64,000 bases of DNA from Mastigamoeba balamuthi (Eukaryota > Evosea > Mastigamoebida > Mastigamoebidae), in assembly GCA_902651635.1 (NCBI GenBank), contig CACRSC010000069.1:15336-79335 (forward strand), in the 5' to 3' direction. Within the stretch, counting starts at the first letter, position 1, and the number at the start of each line of letters is the position of its first letter. The position numbers and the translations under genes were made by a program. The notes under the pieces were generated by a model, which was given only the letters and a program-made list of their open reading frames with translations, had not been told where the DNA came from and did not search any database. Below, piece by piece: positions 43,646-54,313 of this stretch.

Positions 43646-44640
43646 ATGTCCTCTCGCACTGAGCTCATCTTCGCGGCGTTCCAGGGCCCCGTGCTGAGCG
43701 TTGGCACGACTGTAGTGCACATGTTCCGCTCGTACACTGCGGAGTTGCTGCTCCCCCGTCGCTGGCGCCTCGCCCTCGGTCTCTGCGCTGGCGACATCGT
43801 GGAGGCCCTGCAGCACGCAACCGTGCGTGTCGCCGCCTCTCTGTCGTCGCCCCCGCTGCGCTGCGCATTCTGCGGCGACGTCGTGGTGCTGTCGATGGTG
43901 CGAATGTGCCCGGACGGGCTGCCTGACGACCTCGAGAGCTACTGCGCCACCCTGCGGTCAAATTGCACCTCGTCCAGGCGCCACCTGCACACCGGTGTCA
44001 TTGTTCTCGCCGTGGAGATCAGGGGCGTGCTGGTCTGCAGTGAGCGATTCTCGATATACGCCCGCAAGCCCGGCAGGCAGCAAACGAGGAAAGCTGGCCC
44101 AACGACTTCAAAAAACCTCTCGACCCCGAACTCAGAGTGCTCGCAAACGAGCGATCTCGGCACGCCCCTGCCCGACGTGGTCGATTGCCGTGCGGCCCCG
44201 GCGGGTCTCCCTTCTCGTGTGTGCCCCCGCGAGATGGTCTGCACACTCTCAGCAGTGAACCCCCCTCCACTCTCTTAGGTCTGTTCGTCGAGGTCGAAGT
44301 GTGGCGGCCCCTGCTCACCCCCGATCTTCTCCCGGCTGCTGCATTGCTGATACCCGGGTTCGTCGAGGCGCTGGTTCAGGTGCCGGGCTTCGTGATACAG
44401 AAAAGCTCGCTCTCTGCAGGTGTTATCCCGTTTTTCCGGTCGGGGCGAATCACTTACTCACACGAGTGAGTCGGCGGTTTCTCAGACCGGGCGATCATCG
44501 TGAGGGTGTACCGCACGGCAGAGGGCGCGCAGTGCGGCGCGGACGTGTGCTCCAAGTACAGGAGGAATGCCATCCCCAACGCGTTCAACCGCGACATTGA
44601 GGGCCTCTGGCAGCTCATCGCCCGAATTCGCAACTGGTAG
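43646..44640 (+). CDS. RW family copy H, full-length
   Basis: Complete 288-residue RW member: exon 1 43646-44216, exon 2 44279-44419, exon 3 44486-44640; introns start GTGTGT and GTGTTA and end TTAG and TCAG. It starts MSSRTELIFAAFQGPVLSVG, keeps RCAFCGDV, SYCATLRSNC and FSIYARKPGRQQTRK, and ends ARIRNW. It is the inverted twin of copy F with equal exon and intron sizes. Differences from F cluster in the middle of exon 1, around the Cys pairs. Function unknown; no signal peptide or membrane segment seen. Confidence 0.8.
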
Positions 44641-44960
44641 TCACTCCGGCTTTTCCCACCTACTCTGCAGCAACGGGTCTCGCGCACCAAAGGTGATACA
44701 TACAGAATAGGTGGCTTGTCTGCCTCTTGCACACGCTCTCAGCCGACTTGGTATTTGGTTGTTTGGTTTGATAAAGAGCCCTCAGCCAGATTTCCGACTG
44801 GTCGAAAGCAAACCTATTGAGGATGCCACACAAAGAAAAAGCCCGTCAGTTGTGTGCGGCTTATACGAGGCCTGTGGTTTACAGCGCAATCGAATACAAT
44901 GCCTTTTCGAGCAGCGAGATTTGAGCCGAAATTCCCAGAAGGCGACCTGAAGCCATTTCT

Positions 44961-45216
44961 TATTCAAGCCATCTTGAGCGTTGTGATGGCACCGGCTCGA
45001 GCCCACATGCAGAAGTCGTATAGAGTCACGGCAAACACATGAAGGATGAGGATGGCATTCGCGTTCGACCAGTAAATCAATTGAATCTAGTAAATGGATG
45101 CTCAGTTTACAGACGCTACCTACTAGTGGCACACCTCTACTTGGTCAGTCCCTTAGTCGGGCTGTCCCCCCAGCCATGTCCGCAGTGCCGGGCTCCAGCA
45201 ATCGGACGCCAAGGAG
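44961..45216. other. Spacer, no gene seen
   Basis: Short stretch between the right repeat arm and the RhoGEF 3' end. It contains ATCAATTGAATC near 45075. Confidence 0.5.
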
Positions 45217-46652
45217 TCAGTCGGGCATGTCGCGGTCGTCGTCGGAAGCGTCACGCGGGTCCCTGCCGGGCGTCAGAGGCCTCTTGAGGACCTTCCTCAG
45301 CAGCGACCTCAGCGACGGCTTGCGGGGCGATGGAGGTATCGCCGCCGCCGCTGCTGTGCGCTCGCCCTCGTGCAGCTGCGGCAGCTGTGCGAGCTCGTCT
45401 GCCCGCTGGTCCGCGTCCGAGAGCGACCGCGTGCGCTCGCAGTTCCTCGCGACGAGGCCGGACCGCGAGAGGTCCATCGAGTTGCGGCCCTTACGGGGCC
45501 TGGGCGTTCTGGGGGCGCTGGGGCTCTCGGCGAGCAGGCCGAACACGCGCTTGGACTCGTTGAGCGCAGTCATCCTGTGCGCGATGCTCTCGAGCGCCTC
45601 CGTCGCCCATGCCCAGTCGGGGTGCGCTGGCGACGTGTTCTGCACGAGGTCCTGGGGGCCTCAGTGAGTTCTCATGATCCCCAGTGGGCAACTGCGCACA
45701 GCGAGGAGCATCTTGTACCGCGGCAGGCGCTGCACGGGCGTTACCAGGATGTTCTTGAGGAAGAACACGCCGGTGCCCATTGTCTCGTGCGAGCAGCCCT
45801 CGACAAAGCGCCTGAACTCGGGGTCTGTCTCCACGAGCCTGTCGAGCAGCGCCGCGGCGCTGTCGTAGTTGTTGATGTACTCCTCGTAGACCCCCATCCT
45901 CGGGAACTGCCCCGCCCAGTGAGTGCGAGGCGAGGGCAGCAGCAGGCACCGCCTCTACGAGGAGGTCGGCGATGCAGGACGAGGGGGCCCACGTGTCCAG
46001 CCGCTCTCGCATGTTGGCCGAGAGGTACTTGTGCAGGCAGTGGATCGACTGGATGTTGCTGAACACCGCCCGGTGGGCGTCCAGGCCCAGCACGGCCGCC
46101 AGGGGCTCGCAGAACACCTGCACGCAGTCGGTGAGCTGGGCCATGTACGCCGTCTCCGTGTCCACGAGCTCCTTGACCACGTTGTACCTCTTCCTGTGCA
46201 TGCTGCTCACTGCCAGCGCCGCTGTGAGACAACCCCCCGTTGCCCTGCAGGGCGGCGTTCGCACGGAAGCGGTCCCACAGGTTCGTGAACCTGTTGCGAC
46301 GCAGTGCCCGCAGCAGGACGAGGCCGGCAGTGGCCCTGCGTCGGCGGCAGCGCCTGCGGAAGGCCCTCTGGAGGACCAGGCACTTGGACTCGAGCTCCCG
46401 CAGCACGCAGAGCGGGGGCGGCGCGGCCTGCTGGCGCGTGGCGTCGGCCAGCTTGGCGCGCACGTGCAGGAGGTCGGACTGGAGGGAGGAGACCTGGGCG
46501 ACCAGAGAGCGCGTGGCTGCCTGCAGCATGGCGTTCTGCTCCAGCACAGCCCGCAGCGCCTTCTTGAGGTGCTCTGCCAGCGCGGTTCCGTTAGAGGGGC
46601 GCACCCCAGTGGGGAAGCGCGTGCCGATCTTCTGGTCGCGAGCGTCTGGCAT
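45217..46652 (-). CDS. DH-domain RhoGEF with coiled coil and IQ-like motif
   Basis: Guanine nucleotide exchange factor for Rho/Rac GTPases. Four exons (46652-46234, 46202-45950, 45906-45700, 45651-45217) give 437 residues. The N-terminal part has a heptad-like helix (LEQNAMLQAATRSLVAQVSS) and a possible IQ motif (LQRAFRRRCRRRR). The DH domain follows: RYNVVKELVDTETAYMAQL, NIQSIHCLHKYL, EEYINNYDSAAALLDRL, TPVQRLPRYKMLL, SPAHPDW. The tail is basic and Ser-rich. No PH domain is seen, unusual for Dbl-type GEFs but common in amoebozoans. Exon joins at LVEA/FPRMGVYEEY and MLLA/DLVQNTSP restore the domain. Intron 1 is only 31 nt. Confidence 0.88.
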
Positions 46653-47500
46653 CCGGCACAGCCGCTGCGGCCTCGCTGGGCGGAAAGTTGTTTTTCTATT
46701 TTTGGCCCTGGGGAGATTTTCCCCCACGAGGGCACAAGTTGTCAACGCAACTGCAATCAGGGGCAGCAGCGCACACGCGCACTATCGCACAGCCACTGCC
46801 CCGCAACAGAGCAACGTGGCATCCTGTCGCTTGAGTAATGCCGGCACGACGCCACCGTTTGTGCCCGAAGAGCATTGGTCAGGCGTCTCCTCTCACCAAC
46901 CCTACCCTACGATTCGGGCACTGTGTGGCCATCACCCCCTCGGCTCGTATTGTTTGGCTCATCTCTCGGCTCGCTTGCTGTCCTGCTGTCACTCGCTGCT
47001 CAGTAGTGAGTGGTTGCTGGTGCTGCTTGCTCGGCTCTGCTTTGTAGTATGTAGTATGAAAAACCAGCTCAGTCCAACAACATAGTTTGGTGGACGTGGT
47101 GCTTTTTAGCCTCCGTTGTTTCCGTGTCCCTGCACCAGAGCCATTCGGCGCCAATGACTGTTGGGTGCCCAGAGTGCGAAAGGGCCCCAAACCCGGCAAA
47201 CAGATGCAGACCAAAACAAGGCAAGACAAGGGATCTCTGCATGTGATGAGCGAGTCTGCCACTCTGCTTGCTGGCTGCCATTACTGCACAGATCGCAGCC
47301 GCGGTGCCACAGGCCGGGCATAGCAGGCGTAGTTGCAAGCCGGGCGGGACGGCGAGCTGCTCGGTGATTTCGTCCAGTCGTTCTGCTGAGCAGAGTGCAC
47401 GCAGCAGAACAAGAGAATGGTGTTCTGCAGTGTGTTCTGCCGCTCCTCCCCGATACGGTGGCAATCTCAGATCTCCAGCAGAGCAAACACTCACTCGTGC
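46653..47500. other. No gene seen
   Basis: Spacer between the RhoGEF start and a small plus-strand gene, presumably with both promoters. No coding region I can support. Confidence 0.45.
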
Positions 47501-47875
47501 ATGGCAGACCGGCAGCAGCACGCCCTGGAAGCGTCTTCCAGGAAGCAGAGAGCCATCAGGCACGTGCTCTCGTCCACCGGGAAGCTCAGGCGCGAAGACA
47601 TGCGGTCTGTGGGTGCAGCAATCTCCGCCTTCCCTCAGTCTCTGTGCCTCCTGACCTCGTGACTCGGCGGCCCCCTGCTAGTTCGCGGCGACGCCCAGTG
47701 GAGGGAGAAGAACAGCGGGTCTGGCCACCGCATCTACAAGCACCGGGCCACGGGCGTCGTGCTCAACTGGAGCGACCACATCAACAGGCCCTTCTCCTAC
47801 ACGGCGTCGGACATCTGCCGCAGGAGCCTGCAGTCGCACTGGAACAAGCTCAGGGGCCAGGCAGACCTGCACTAG
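47501..47875 (+). CDS. Small basic protein, unknown
   Basis: A two-exon model (47501-47608, 47699-47875) gives 94 residues, starting MADRQQHALEASSRKQRAIR and ending SLQSHWNKLRGQADLH. Charged and helical, with a conserved-looking centre (GHRIYKHRATGVVLNWSDHI). The last exon has strong host-like codon use. The join in phase 0 at the 90-nt intron is plausible but not fixed by homology, and there could be earlier exons. No family recognised. Confidence 0.45.
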
Positions 47876-48299
47876 ATGGTGCCCACGGTCCTCCCTCGCC
47901 CTCTCTGCTCTGGCGAGAGAGAGCAGTCTCAGGCAGGACAGCGAATCAACATCGGCAATCAGGCCAAGGCCGCTCGTTCTGGGCCTCTGTTGGCAGTGGG
48001 ACACAGCAGTGGCGCCTCGCTGGCGGCAGTGAGGGACGGCTGCCTCCCCTACTCCCTTGCACGGAGCATCGCTGCTCGCTCTCGTTGCTTCTTGCGGGCA
48101 TCGTTTGCCTGCGTGCTTGCCTGTGGCCTCGACAGAGCGCAGCCAACGAGGGCCACTGGGCGCACGGGGTGCCAGCGATGTGAGGCTCCAGCGCTGGGGG
48201 AGTGCTGGTAGGGCTGAGGTGCCACGGTAGCTGCTGCAGCTGGGCGAGTGAGCCGGAGAAGTGAAGCAGCCACACCGCGGACCTCAGGGTGTCGCACCC

Positions 48300-48410
48300 C
48301 CGCATTCGCGAACGCGGCAGCGCTGCGCGGCTGTACGCAGGGGCCCGCGAGGCGCTGAGCGAGTGGGGGACGAGGCTGTCTGCGACTGGTGGGCCACCTC
48401 CTCGGAGCGA
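48300..48410 (+). pseudogene. Relic of trypsin-like gene, C-terminal exon
   Basis: AREALSEWG followed in another frame by AVCDWWATSS matches ARKVLSEWDDEGVCDWWARS of the gene at 62152-63745. It lies head-to-head with an inverted relic that starts at 48419. Confidence 0.55.
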
Positions 48411-48418
48411 CCCGCAGG

Positions 48419-48745
48419 CCTTGGCTGCGAGCCCCAGCATGCGTGCCAGCTCCCCAGAGGTCCCGCGGCCTCGGCACCTCCAGAAGCCCCGTGGCTCTCG
48501 TGGACCTTCGTGCGGGCCGAGGGCGGTGCAAGCACGGCCAACTCCCCGCCTCCCCCGTCACAGCCCCCAGGCACCTGCGCGTGTGCGGGCGCTGTGCTCC
48601 ATGCTGCTGGCGTGCTGTGTGGGGTGGCTGCGCTGCAGCACAGCACGGGTCATACTCGCGGGCCTCGCATGAGAGCATCGGGTGCGAGTCGCAGGTGCAG
48701 ATCCCTACTGTCCAAGACAGCCACGAGCATCGCGCGCAGGGGGGT
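48419..48745 (-). pseudogene. Relic of trypsin-like gene (catalytic region), repeat copy 1
   Basis: Minus strand reads VPGGCDGGGGELAVL in one frame, matching MPEGCDGGSGEFYVP of the trypsin-like gene at 62152-63745. The exon 3 part is recognisable at the DNA level. The same 320 bp recur at 49996-50345 as a direct repeat. Frames are broken. Confidence 0.65.
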
Positions 48746-48905
48746 TCGCAGCGACTGCATGACTCCCAATGCGGCGCCCCACATCAGCATTCTGTATGCA
48801 GCCAGATTTCCTTCTGAATTCAACTGATCGCAACGAATCGGCACTGTGCTCGAGTTCTTTTATTCTGCTGTATCCTTGAAGTAGTCCTAGCGTCCCTTTG
48901 TAACC

Positions 48906-49427
48906 ATGGGCGAGCTCATCGTCGAGGGCGCGCTCACGAGGGTGCTCTCCTTCCTCACAGAGAACGAGCGGTCGCTCCTCATTGCCCACAAGGACATGGT
49001 GTTCAACGACCACATCCTGCGGAACGAGCTCATCCGGGCCCAGAACGGCACGCAGGCCAGCCTCTTTGTGAACACGGTAAGGAGACTCGTTGGAGAAGCC
49101 ATTTAACGTGCTCTTAGGTTGCGTACATTGCGTGGCAGCGTACGTTCAAGCTGAGGCAGCAGGAGATGGAGAAGCGCCAGCACGAGATGGAGCAGCGCCG
49201 GAACGAAAGAGACTGACTTTGGACACTTTGTGGAGCTCTTCGAGGACTACGAGGAGATCCAGGACGAGATCATGCGCCAGAGGCAGCACTTCGACGCCTG
49301 GACTGTGCGACGGCTCGGCACCATGGGGGCGGCGATGCTCCACATTCGCAACTCGCCTGCGGCCCAGTGGAACAGAGAGCTCAGGGACATGGTGGTTGCA
49401 GGCGAGTTGCGAATGTAGAGCATCGCC
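48906..49427 (+). pseudogene. Helical protein gene ending in an inverted duplication
   Basis: Exon 1 48906-49076 encodes MGELIVEGALTRVLSFLTEN and RSLLIAHKDMVFNDHIL. After a 41-nt GTAAGG...TTAG intron, exon 2 (from 49118) reads VAYIAWQRTFKLRQQEMEKR and a Glu/Arg-rich helix, then stops at about 49214-49216. In another frame the text continues as DFGHFVELFEDYEEIQDEIM and DAWTVRRLGTMGAAML to a stop at 49419. So either an intron was missed or the gene is frameshifted. The last codons are made by the second arm of a hairpin. A further frame at 49510-49791 with a membrane-like segment (LKVLGTVVSVWGIVSIAATM) may be its displaced C-terminus. Function unknown. Confidence 0.45.
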
Positions 49428-49500
49428 GCCCCCACGGTGGTGAGCCGTCCCACAGTCCAGGCGTCGAAGTGCTGCCTCTGGCGCATGATCTCCTCAACAC
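49247..49500. repeat. Hairpin: near-perfect inverted duplication of coding sequence
   Basis: The arm 49247-49361 (GAGGAGATC..., GCGCCAGAGGCAGCACTTCG, GACGCCTGGACTGTG, GGGGGCGGCGATGCTC, GCAACTCGCCTGC) is repeated in reverse complement at 49397-49500, with about a 35-nt loop. Differences are few (for example TGCGACGG against GGGACGG). Confidence 0.85.
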
Positions 49501-49509
49501 GCTCTCTTC

Positions 49510-49791
49510 GTGATAAAATATTCGGTACGTCCAGAGGCCGACGACATCTACACGAGGGCGGCGAGCCGACTGCGAGGGCTGCTGGCGCGCACGACCCCCG
49601 TGCCGGTGAAGAGGATCGTGCGCCGCGCTCTCGTGGTGGTCCCGTCCCCAAGAAGCCGCACCCGGGCGTACAGCATCCTCAAGGTGCTGGGGACGGTGGT
49701 GAGCGTGTGGGGCATCGTCTCGATAGCAGCCACGATGCGGGAGCTCCTGCGGATGAACGGCACGGATTCATCCACTGGGGTCTGGGGCTGA
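49510..49791 (+). other. Open frame with one predicted membrane helix
   Basis: Reads IKYSVRPEADDIYTRAASRL and then a hydrophobic segment of about 20 residues (LKVLGTVVSVWGIVSIAATM). No ATG start, so it would need an upstream exon, perhaps from the gene at 48906. GC and codon use are host-like. Confidence 0.3.
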
Positions 49792-49995
49792 GGCGGCCTG
49801 AGTGCTGCCACTGCGACTCACGAAGCGGCCAGCAGTCTCTGAGGAAATGCGAATGTTGCATGTTGGTCCTAGTTGTGGCTGTGGTCCTTTCCGGCCCTCC
49901 CCGGTGTTTCGCAGCCCCATGTCGTTCCCATGATTCACGTGGCTCTTGTGGGCCCCCACGCCGCCGAGGCCCTCGTCTCCGCGCTCGCGCCTCGC

Positions 49996-50345
49996 TGCGC
50001 GGGTGACCCGTAGGCCTCGGCTGCGAGCCCCAGCACGCGCGCCAGCCCCCCAGTGGTCCCGCGGCCTCTGCGCCCCCAAAGCCCCATGGCCCTCGTGGAC
50101 CCTCGTGCGTGTCGAGAGCGGCGCTGGCACGAAGAACTCCCCGCTTCCCCCGTCGCAGCCCTCGGGAACCTGCGCGTGTGCGGGCGCTGTGGCTCCGCGC
50201 TGCCGGTGCGGTGCGCTGTGTGGGGCGGCTGCGATGGCGCACGTGCAGCACGGGGCAGTGGCGTGGGCCTCGCATGAGAGCATCGGGATGCGAGTCGCCA
50301 GCGCACTCCCTGCCGTCGAAGACAACCGCGAGCATCGCGCGCAGG
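49996..50345 (-). pseudogene. Relic of trypsin-like gene (catalytic region), repeat copy 2
   Basis: Minus strand reads EGCDGGSGEFFVPAPL, very close to EGCDGGSGEFYVPSAS at the active-site region of the gene at 62152-63745. Upstream text GTGGGAGCCATGCGGGCGCT matches GTGGGAGCCCTGCGCGCGCT there. Frames are interrupted. It is a direct repeat of 48419-48745, 1.58 kb away. Confidence 0.7.
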
Positions 50346-50709
50346 GGGAGGGGGCTGCTCACAGCGCCCGCATGGCTCCCACGTGCCGGGCGCACACGCT
50401 GGGCAGCTGCGGTGCCCCCGAGTCAGTCGCTGGTAGAGGGCTCTGGTAGATGACAGCCACTGAGCACAGCCGCCAGGTCCAGGGCGACCCGCAGATGGGC
50501 GAGACACACAGCAGCATCGCAGGGCTCTGAGGGGACCGAGCCAGAGCAGACAGAGCAGCCGAGGCAGCAGCCCTCAGCACGCGAGCCCATTGCGCTGCAC
50601 GCACCGCATTGTGATTGCCTCGGCGCAGGGCCCACCGCCATCTCAGCCCCCGGCTCGCTATGTGCTGTGCCGCTGCGCTGGCTGCGCTCGCCGCACGCTG
50701 GTGGCCCGC

Positions 50710-51682
50710 CTACTGGGGCTCGTTGGCGGCGAGCTGGCCCACCAGCGTGGCCTGCCCCTCGCTCACCACAAAGCAGTAGGCCCTGTGCGCTGCGTTGATG
50801 TACAGCGTCCCGCCCTCGCGCTCCCGTGCCGCCCCCGCTCGGTGGAAGTGCCCTGCAGCGCAGCGCAGCGCAGGCGCCAAGTCCAGATATTTTCCGCCCT
50901 GACGTCAGAGGAATCGTGAATCCAGATATTGGTATCTGACCGAAGACGTGCACGGGGAAGAGCTTGCTCGCGTCGTAGAGCCACGAGACGCCGCTGTGCT
51001 TGGCCCGCTCGCCGTCCAGCACGCCCAGGGGCGGCATGTGCGTCAGCAGCACGTCGGCGCGCTGCATCCCCGCGGGCTTCCCGATATTGAAATCGAACGA
51101 TGACGCAAACACCGTGACGTGGCAGATATCGACCAGCTCGTGGCCGGCCACCCGCACGGGCGCCAGGCGCTGCGCGAGCACCTCCAGCGTGGCGTGGCCC
51201 CTCCACGTCCCCTCGGAGCTCCGCAGCAGGTGCTCGTGGTTCCCCATGATCACCAGCCGCTCCCCAAACGGCTGCCCGGGGGCCATAATCAGTTGATTCA
51301 GTTCCCTCCCTGCCAACTCCACAGGGAAGATCTCATTACAGAATATCGCGCGATATTCAGGGGCAAATCGGGAAAGCAGATAGTTCCAGGAATCTGGAAA
51401 TATCTCGCGTGGTGGGGTCTGAGGGGGATGGATGGGCACCTGCGCGAGGAGCCACTGGCGGAAGTCGTCGAGCTGGCGGTCGGTGCGCGGCAGGCGGATG
51501 TGCGTGAAGTCGCCGGCGTGCAGCAGGACGTCGCCCGGCGGCAGCGGCGAGCAGCGCGCGTGCGCCCCGTGCGTGTCGCTCAGCGCCACGACGCGCGTGC
51601 GGCCCTCGGCCTCGGACACGGGCCGCGGGACCTCGCGGGCCCCGCGCATGCGCCTGCGCCGCGCATCAACTGGCTCGCCCAT
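50710..51682 (-). CDS. MPPED-like metallophosphoesterase
   Basis: Calcineurin-like phosphoesterase of the MPPED1/MPPED2 type, which hydrolyses cyclic nucleotides in the studied mammalian members. Exons 51682-51440, 51271-50941 and 50852-50710 give 238 residues. Metal-binding motifs appear in order: LSDTHGAH, HAGDFTH, VIMGNHEH, LLTHMPPLGVLDG and, across the second intron, HVFG/HFHRAG. The end TLYINAAHRAYCFVV is typical. The 88-nt intron (50853-50940) is needed to form GHFH. Both introns carry GATATTC-type words. Start chosen at the ATG of MGEPVDARRR; only a non-ATG extension lies upstream. Confidence 0.9.
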
Positions 51683-51915
51683 ATTTAGCAATAAATTGAA
51701 TCCGAGGGTTCAGATACTCGCATTTCCGGGAATGATCCTCAGAGATTCGAGGAAAACACACACACGTGATTCTGGGAAGACGAGTAGATACGCGTATCTT
51801 GAGGCTCGGGGAAAATTATCGCGACGCGTGGGTTGATCGCGCAAAAGGCACAAGAGACTTTCTCTCTAGGACTGCCTACTACTACCACTACTGCCCCCGT
51901 TGTTGTCGCCGCTGC

Positions 51916-54282
51916 ATGAACTGGTTCTTCGGCAAGCGCAGGAACGTCAAGCGGGCCATCGTCACCTCCCTCCCCCGAGGTGTGTGCCTCCCCCCCCAGC
52001 CCTCAGCAGTGTTCCCCCAGGCAGCAGCGGTTGGCTGCCCTCTGCGCTGCGCCCCACACGTCAGAGGGCCTATTTTTTTCGCTGCCTGCCAGCGCCCCAG
52101 GAAACCCGCACCTCCTCACCTGCCACATCACCTCACCCCCACGCCACCTCACCACGCCACCTCACGCGATGCGACAGCGCCCAGCGGGTCGGTGGCGCCC
52201 GAGGACGACTCGTGCATACCCGTGACCGAGGACCTGCTGCTCTTTGTCGAGGACCTCTGCGACCACGCCTCCACCTTCACAGAGTTCCCCGTCGACCCCG
52301 ACAAGTGCCGTGCGCCCGCGCCCCCCGCGGTTTCATTTGGCCTCGCAAATATCTCGGCCTTTTCGGGGCCCAAAATATCTCGGCAAATAAGTCGGGAATC
52401 TGCGGAGGGGATTCCGAAGACATCACGTCACATCACACTGATGTGACGTGGGGCGGGGGGCACACAGGCAAGTTCGTGCTGGGGCCCGAGGAGGAGCGCC
52501 ACGCCATCGAGGTCATCGAGAGGGTCGAGGCGCTCACGAAGCTGCACGAGGAGCTGGTGCCCAGCCGGCGCACCGACCGCGAGTTCTGGTGGATCTACTT
52601 CACCCTCATCCGCCAGCACTTCAAGATCGCCCCCCGTGCGCCCAAATCCAGATATTCCCGATATTCGCGCTATTTCCCGCGGTTCTAAATCCCCGAGATT
52701 CGCGTATCTTCTCCCCCCGCCTCCAGGCAAGGCGGCGCCCGTGGAGCTGGTGTCGGTGTCGTCGCCGGTGTTCGCGGCGGCGCTGCCGCAGACGTCGCAG
52801 GCGTTCAGCGCGGGGGGCCTGTCGCAGGGGGCGTCGCTGGTGGCGCCCGTGTCGCTGGCCGCCTACTCGTCGAGCGCCGCCGCCTCTGCCGCCGCCTCGG
52901 CCGCCGGTGCGCCGCCGCCGCTGAGCGACGCGGAGCGGGCGCGGGTGCTGGCGAAGATGGTGGGGGCCAGCCGCGAGCTGGCGGCGCCTGCGCTGAAGAA
53001 CGAGGTGCGCAAGAGCCCGACGCACTCGCGGGCGAAGCTCTGGCTGTTTGTGACGGGCGCGAGCCTCTACTGCTCCGAGGACGGCTCGTACTGGGAGGAC
53101 ACGATGCGGCGCGTGCTGGGCAGCGCGGAGCTCGTGCCGCTGCTGGACCTCGTCGACTTTGGGGGCGGCGCGTTCCGCGAGGAGGACCACGCGCTGCGCG
53201 AGGAGGAGAGCACGGCGCTGCGCAACGTGCTGTTCGCGCTGGCCGCCGAGCAGAGCGAGGACGCGTTCCTGCCGTTCGCGCCGGACCTCGTGTCGGTGCT
53301 GCTGCGGGCGATGCCGGCGGCCAAGGCGTTCAACGTCGCCAGCGTCCTCGTCGCCTGCTCGATGGTCCACGGCACCTGGTTCCCCACCACCCGCAAGGGC
53401 CACGCCCGCGACCTCGCCGCCTTTGAGCGCTCCATCGCCCGCCACGCCCCGCAGATCTACGCCAGTGCGTCGCTGCTCTCTCTCTCTCTCTCGATCGCCC
53501 TTGCCTGCTGCTCCCTGTGCTGCTGCTCCCCCCTCTCTCTCGCTTATGCTCGCTCTGCCGCGTTGCACTGTGGCTTATGCGTGGGTTGCATTCCTCTTGG
53601 CACTGTAGCACTGCTTTCTTGTGTATTTCACGCACGCACATCTTCCTCTTGACACCTCAGTCCACACACACGTTCCTCTGGCTCTGTACACACTACTGTC
53701 TCTCTGAGGCACACTCCCATTCCAGCGTCCCACTGTTGCTCTCACACACGCACCTCATTCCCCACGCACTCGGACTCTGCACACCTTGACCCCCTCGTCC
53801 AACGCCCTGCTGCCACTGCTCTTCTGACGCGCACTGTGGCGGGCAGAGATGTGCGAGCTCGAGGTGGACGTCTCCGAGTTTGCGGCGGCGTGGTTCGACC
53901 GGCTGTTCGCGGGGTTCGTGCCCAACGACCTGCTGGGCCGCGTGGCCGACTGCTTCTTCACCGAGGGCCGCGTCGTGCTCTACCGCGTCGGCATCGCGCT
54001 GCTGCAGCTGGCCCTGCCCGCGCTGCTCGCCGCCGCGACGCCCCAGGAGTTCCTCGCGGCCGCCAACGCCTCGGGCAAGTCGCTCGAGAACGCCGTGCGC
54101 CTGCTGCAGGTCGCCTTCGAGGTGCCCGTCGACAACAGCGAGGTCGAGGTCTGCACCGCCGGCCGCGAGGCGCACAGCAGGCTCCTGCGGGCGGCGCTGG
54201 CCGTCAAGATCCCGCCCAACGAGGGCGCCGAGGGCGTCGTCGAGATCCGCCCCGACGGCACGACGGCCGCGGGGCCCGCGGG

Positions 54283-54313
<31 letters not shown>

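Larger units (their letters stand above)
43070..44960 (+). repeat. Inverted repeat, right arm (with RW copy H)
   Basis: Counterpart of the left arm at about 38360-40150 in opposite orientation, with roughly 3 kb between the inner ends. It includes an extra stretch at about 43240-43340 not obvious in the left arm. Confidence 0.8.

Noticed and set aside
10733-44640. RW family as a p53-like or Ig-like DNA-binding domain
   Set aside because: The RRHL...CSERFSVYARKPGRQQKRK segment recalls the end of some beta-sandwich DNA-binding domains, but the resemblance is too short to claim without a profile search.
45907-45949. Break in the RhoGEF DH domain
   Set aside because: Removing a 43-nt intron restores LVEA joined to FPRMGVYEEY, as expected for a DH domain.
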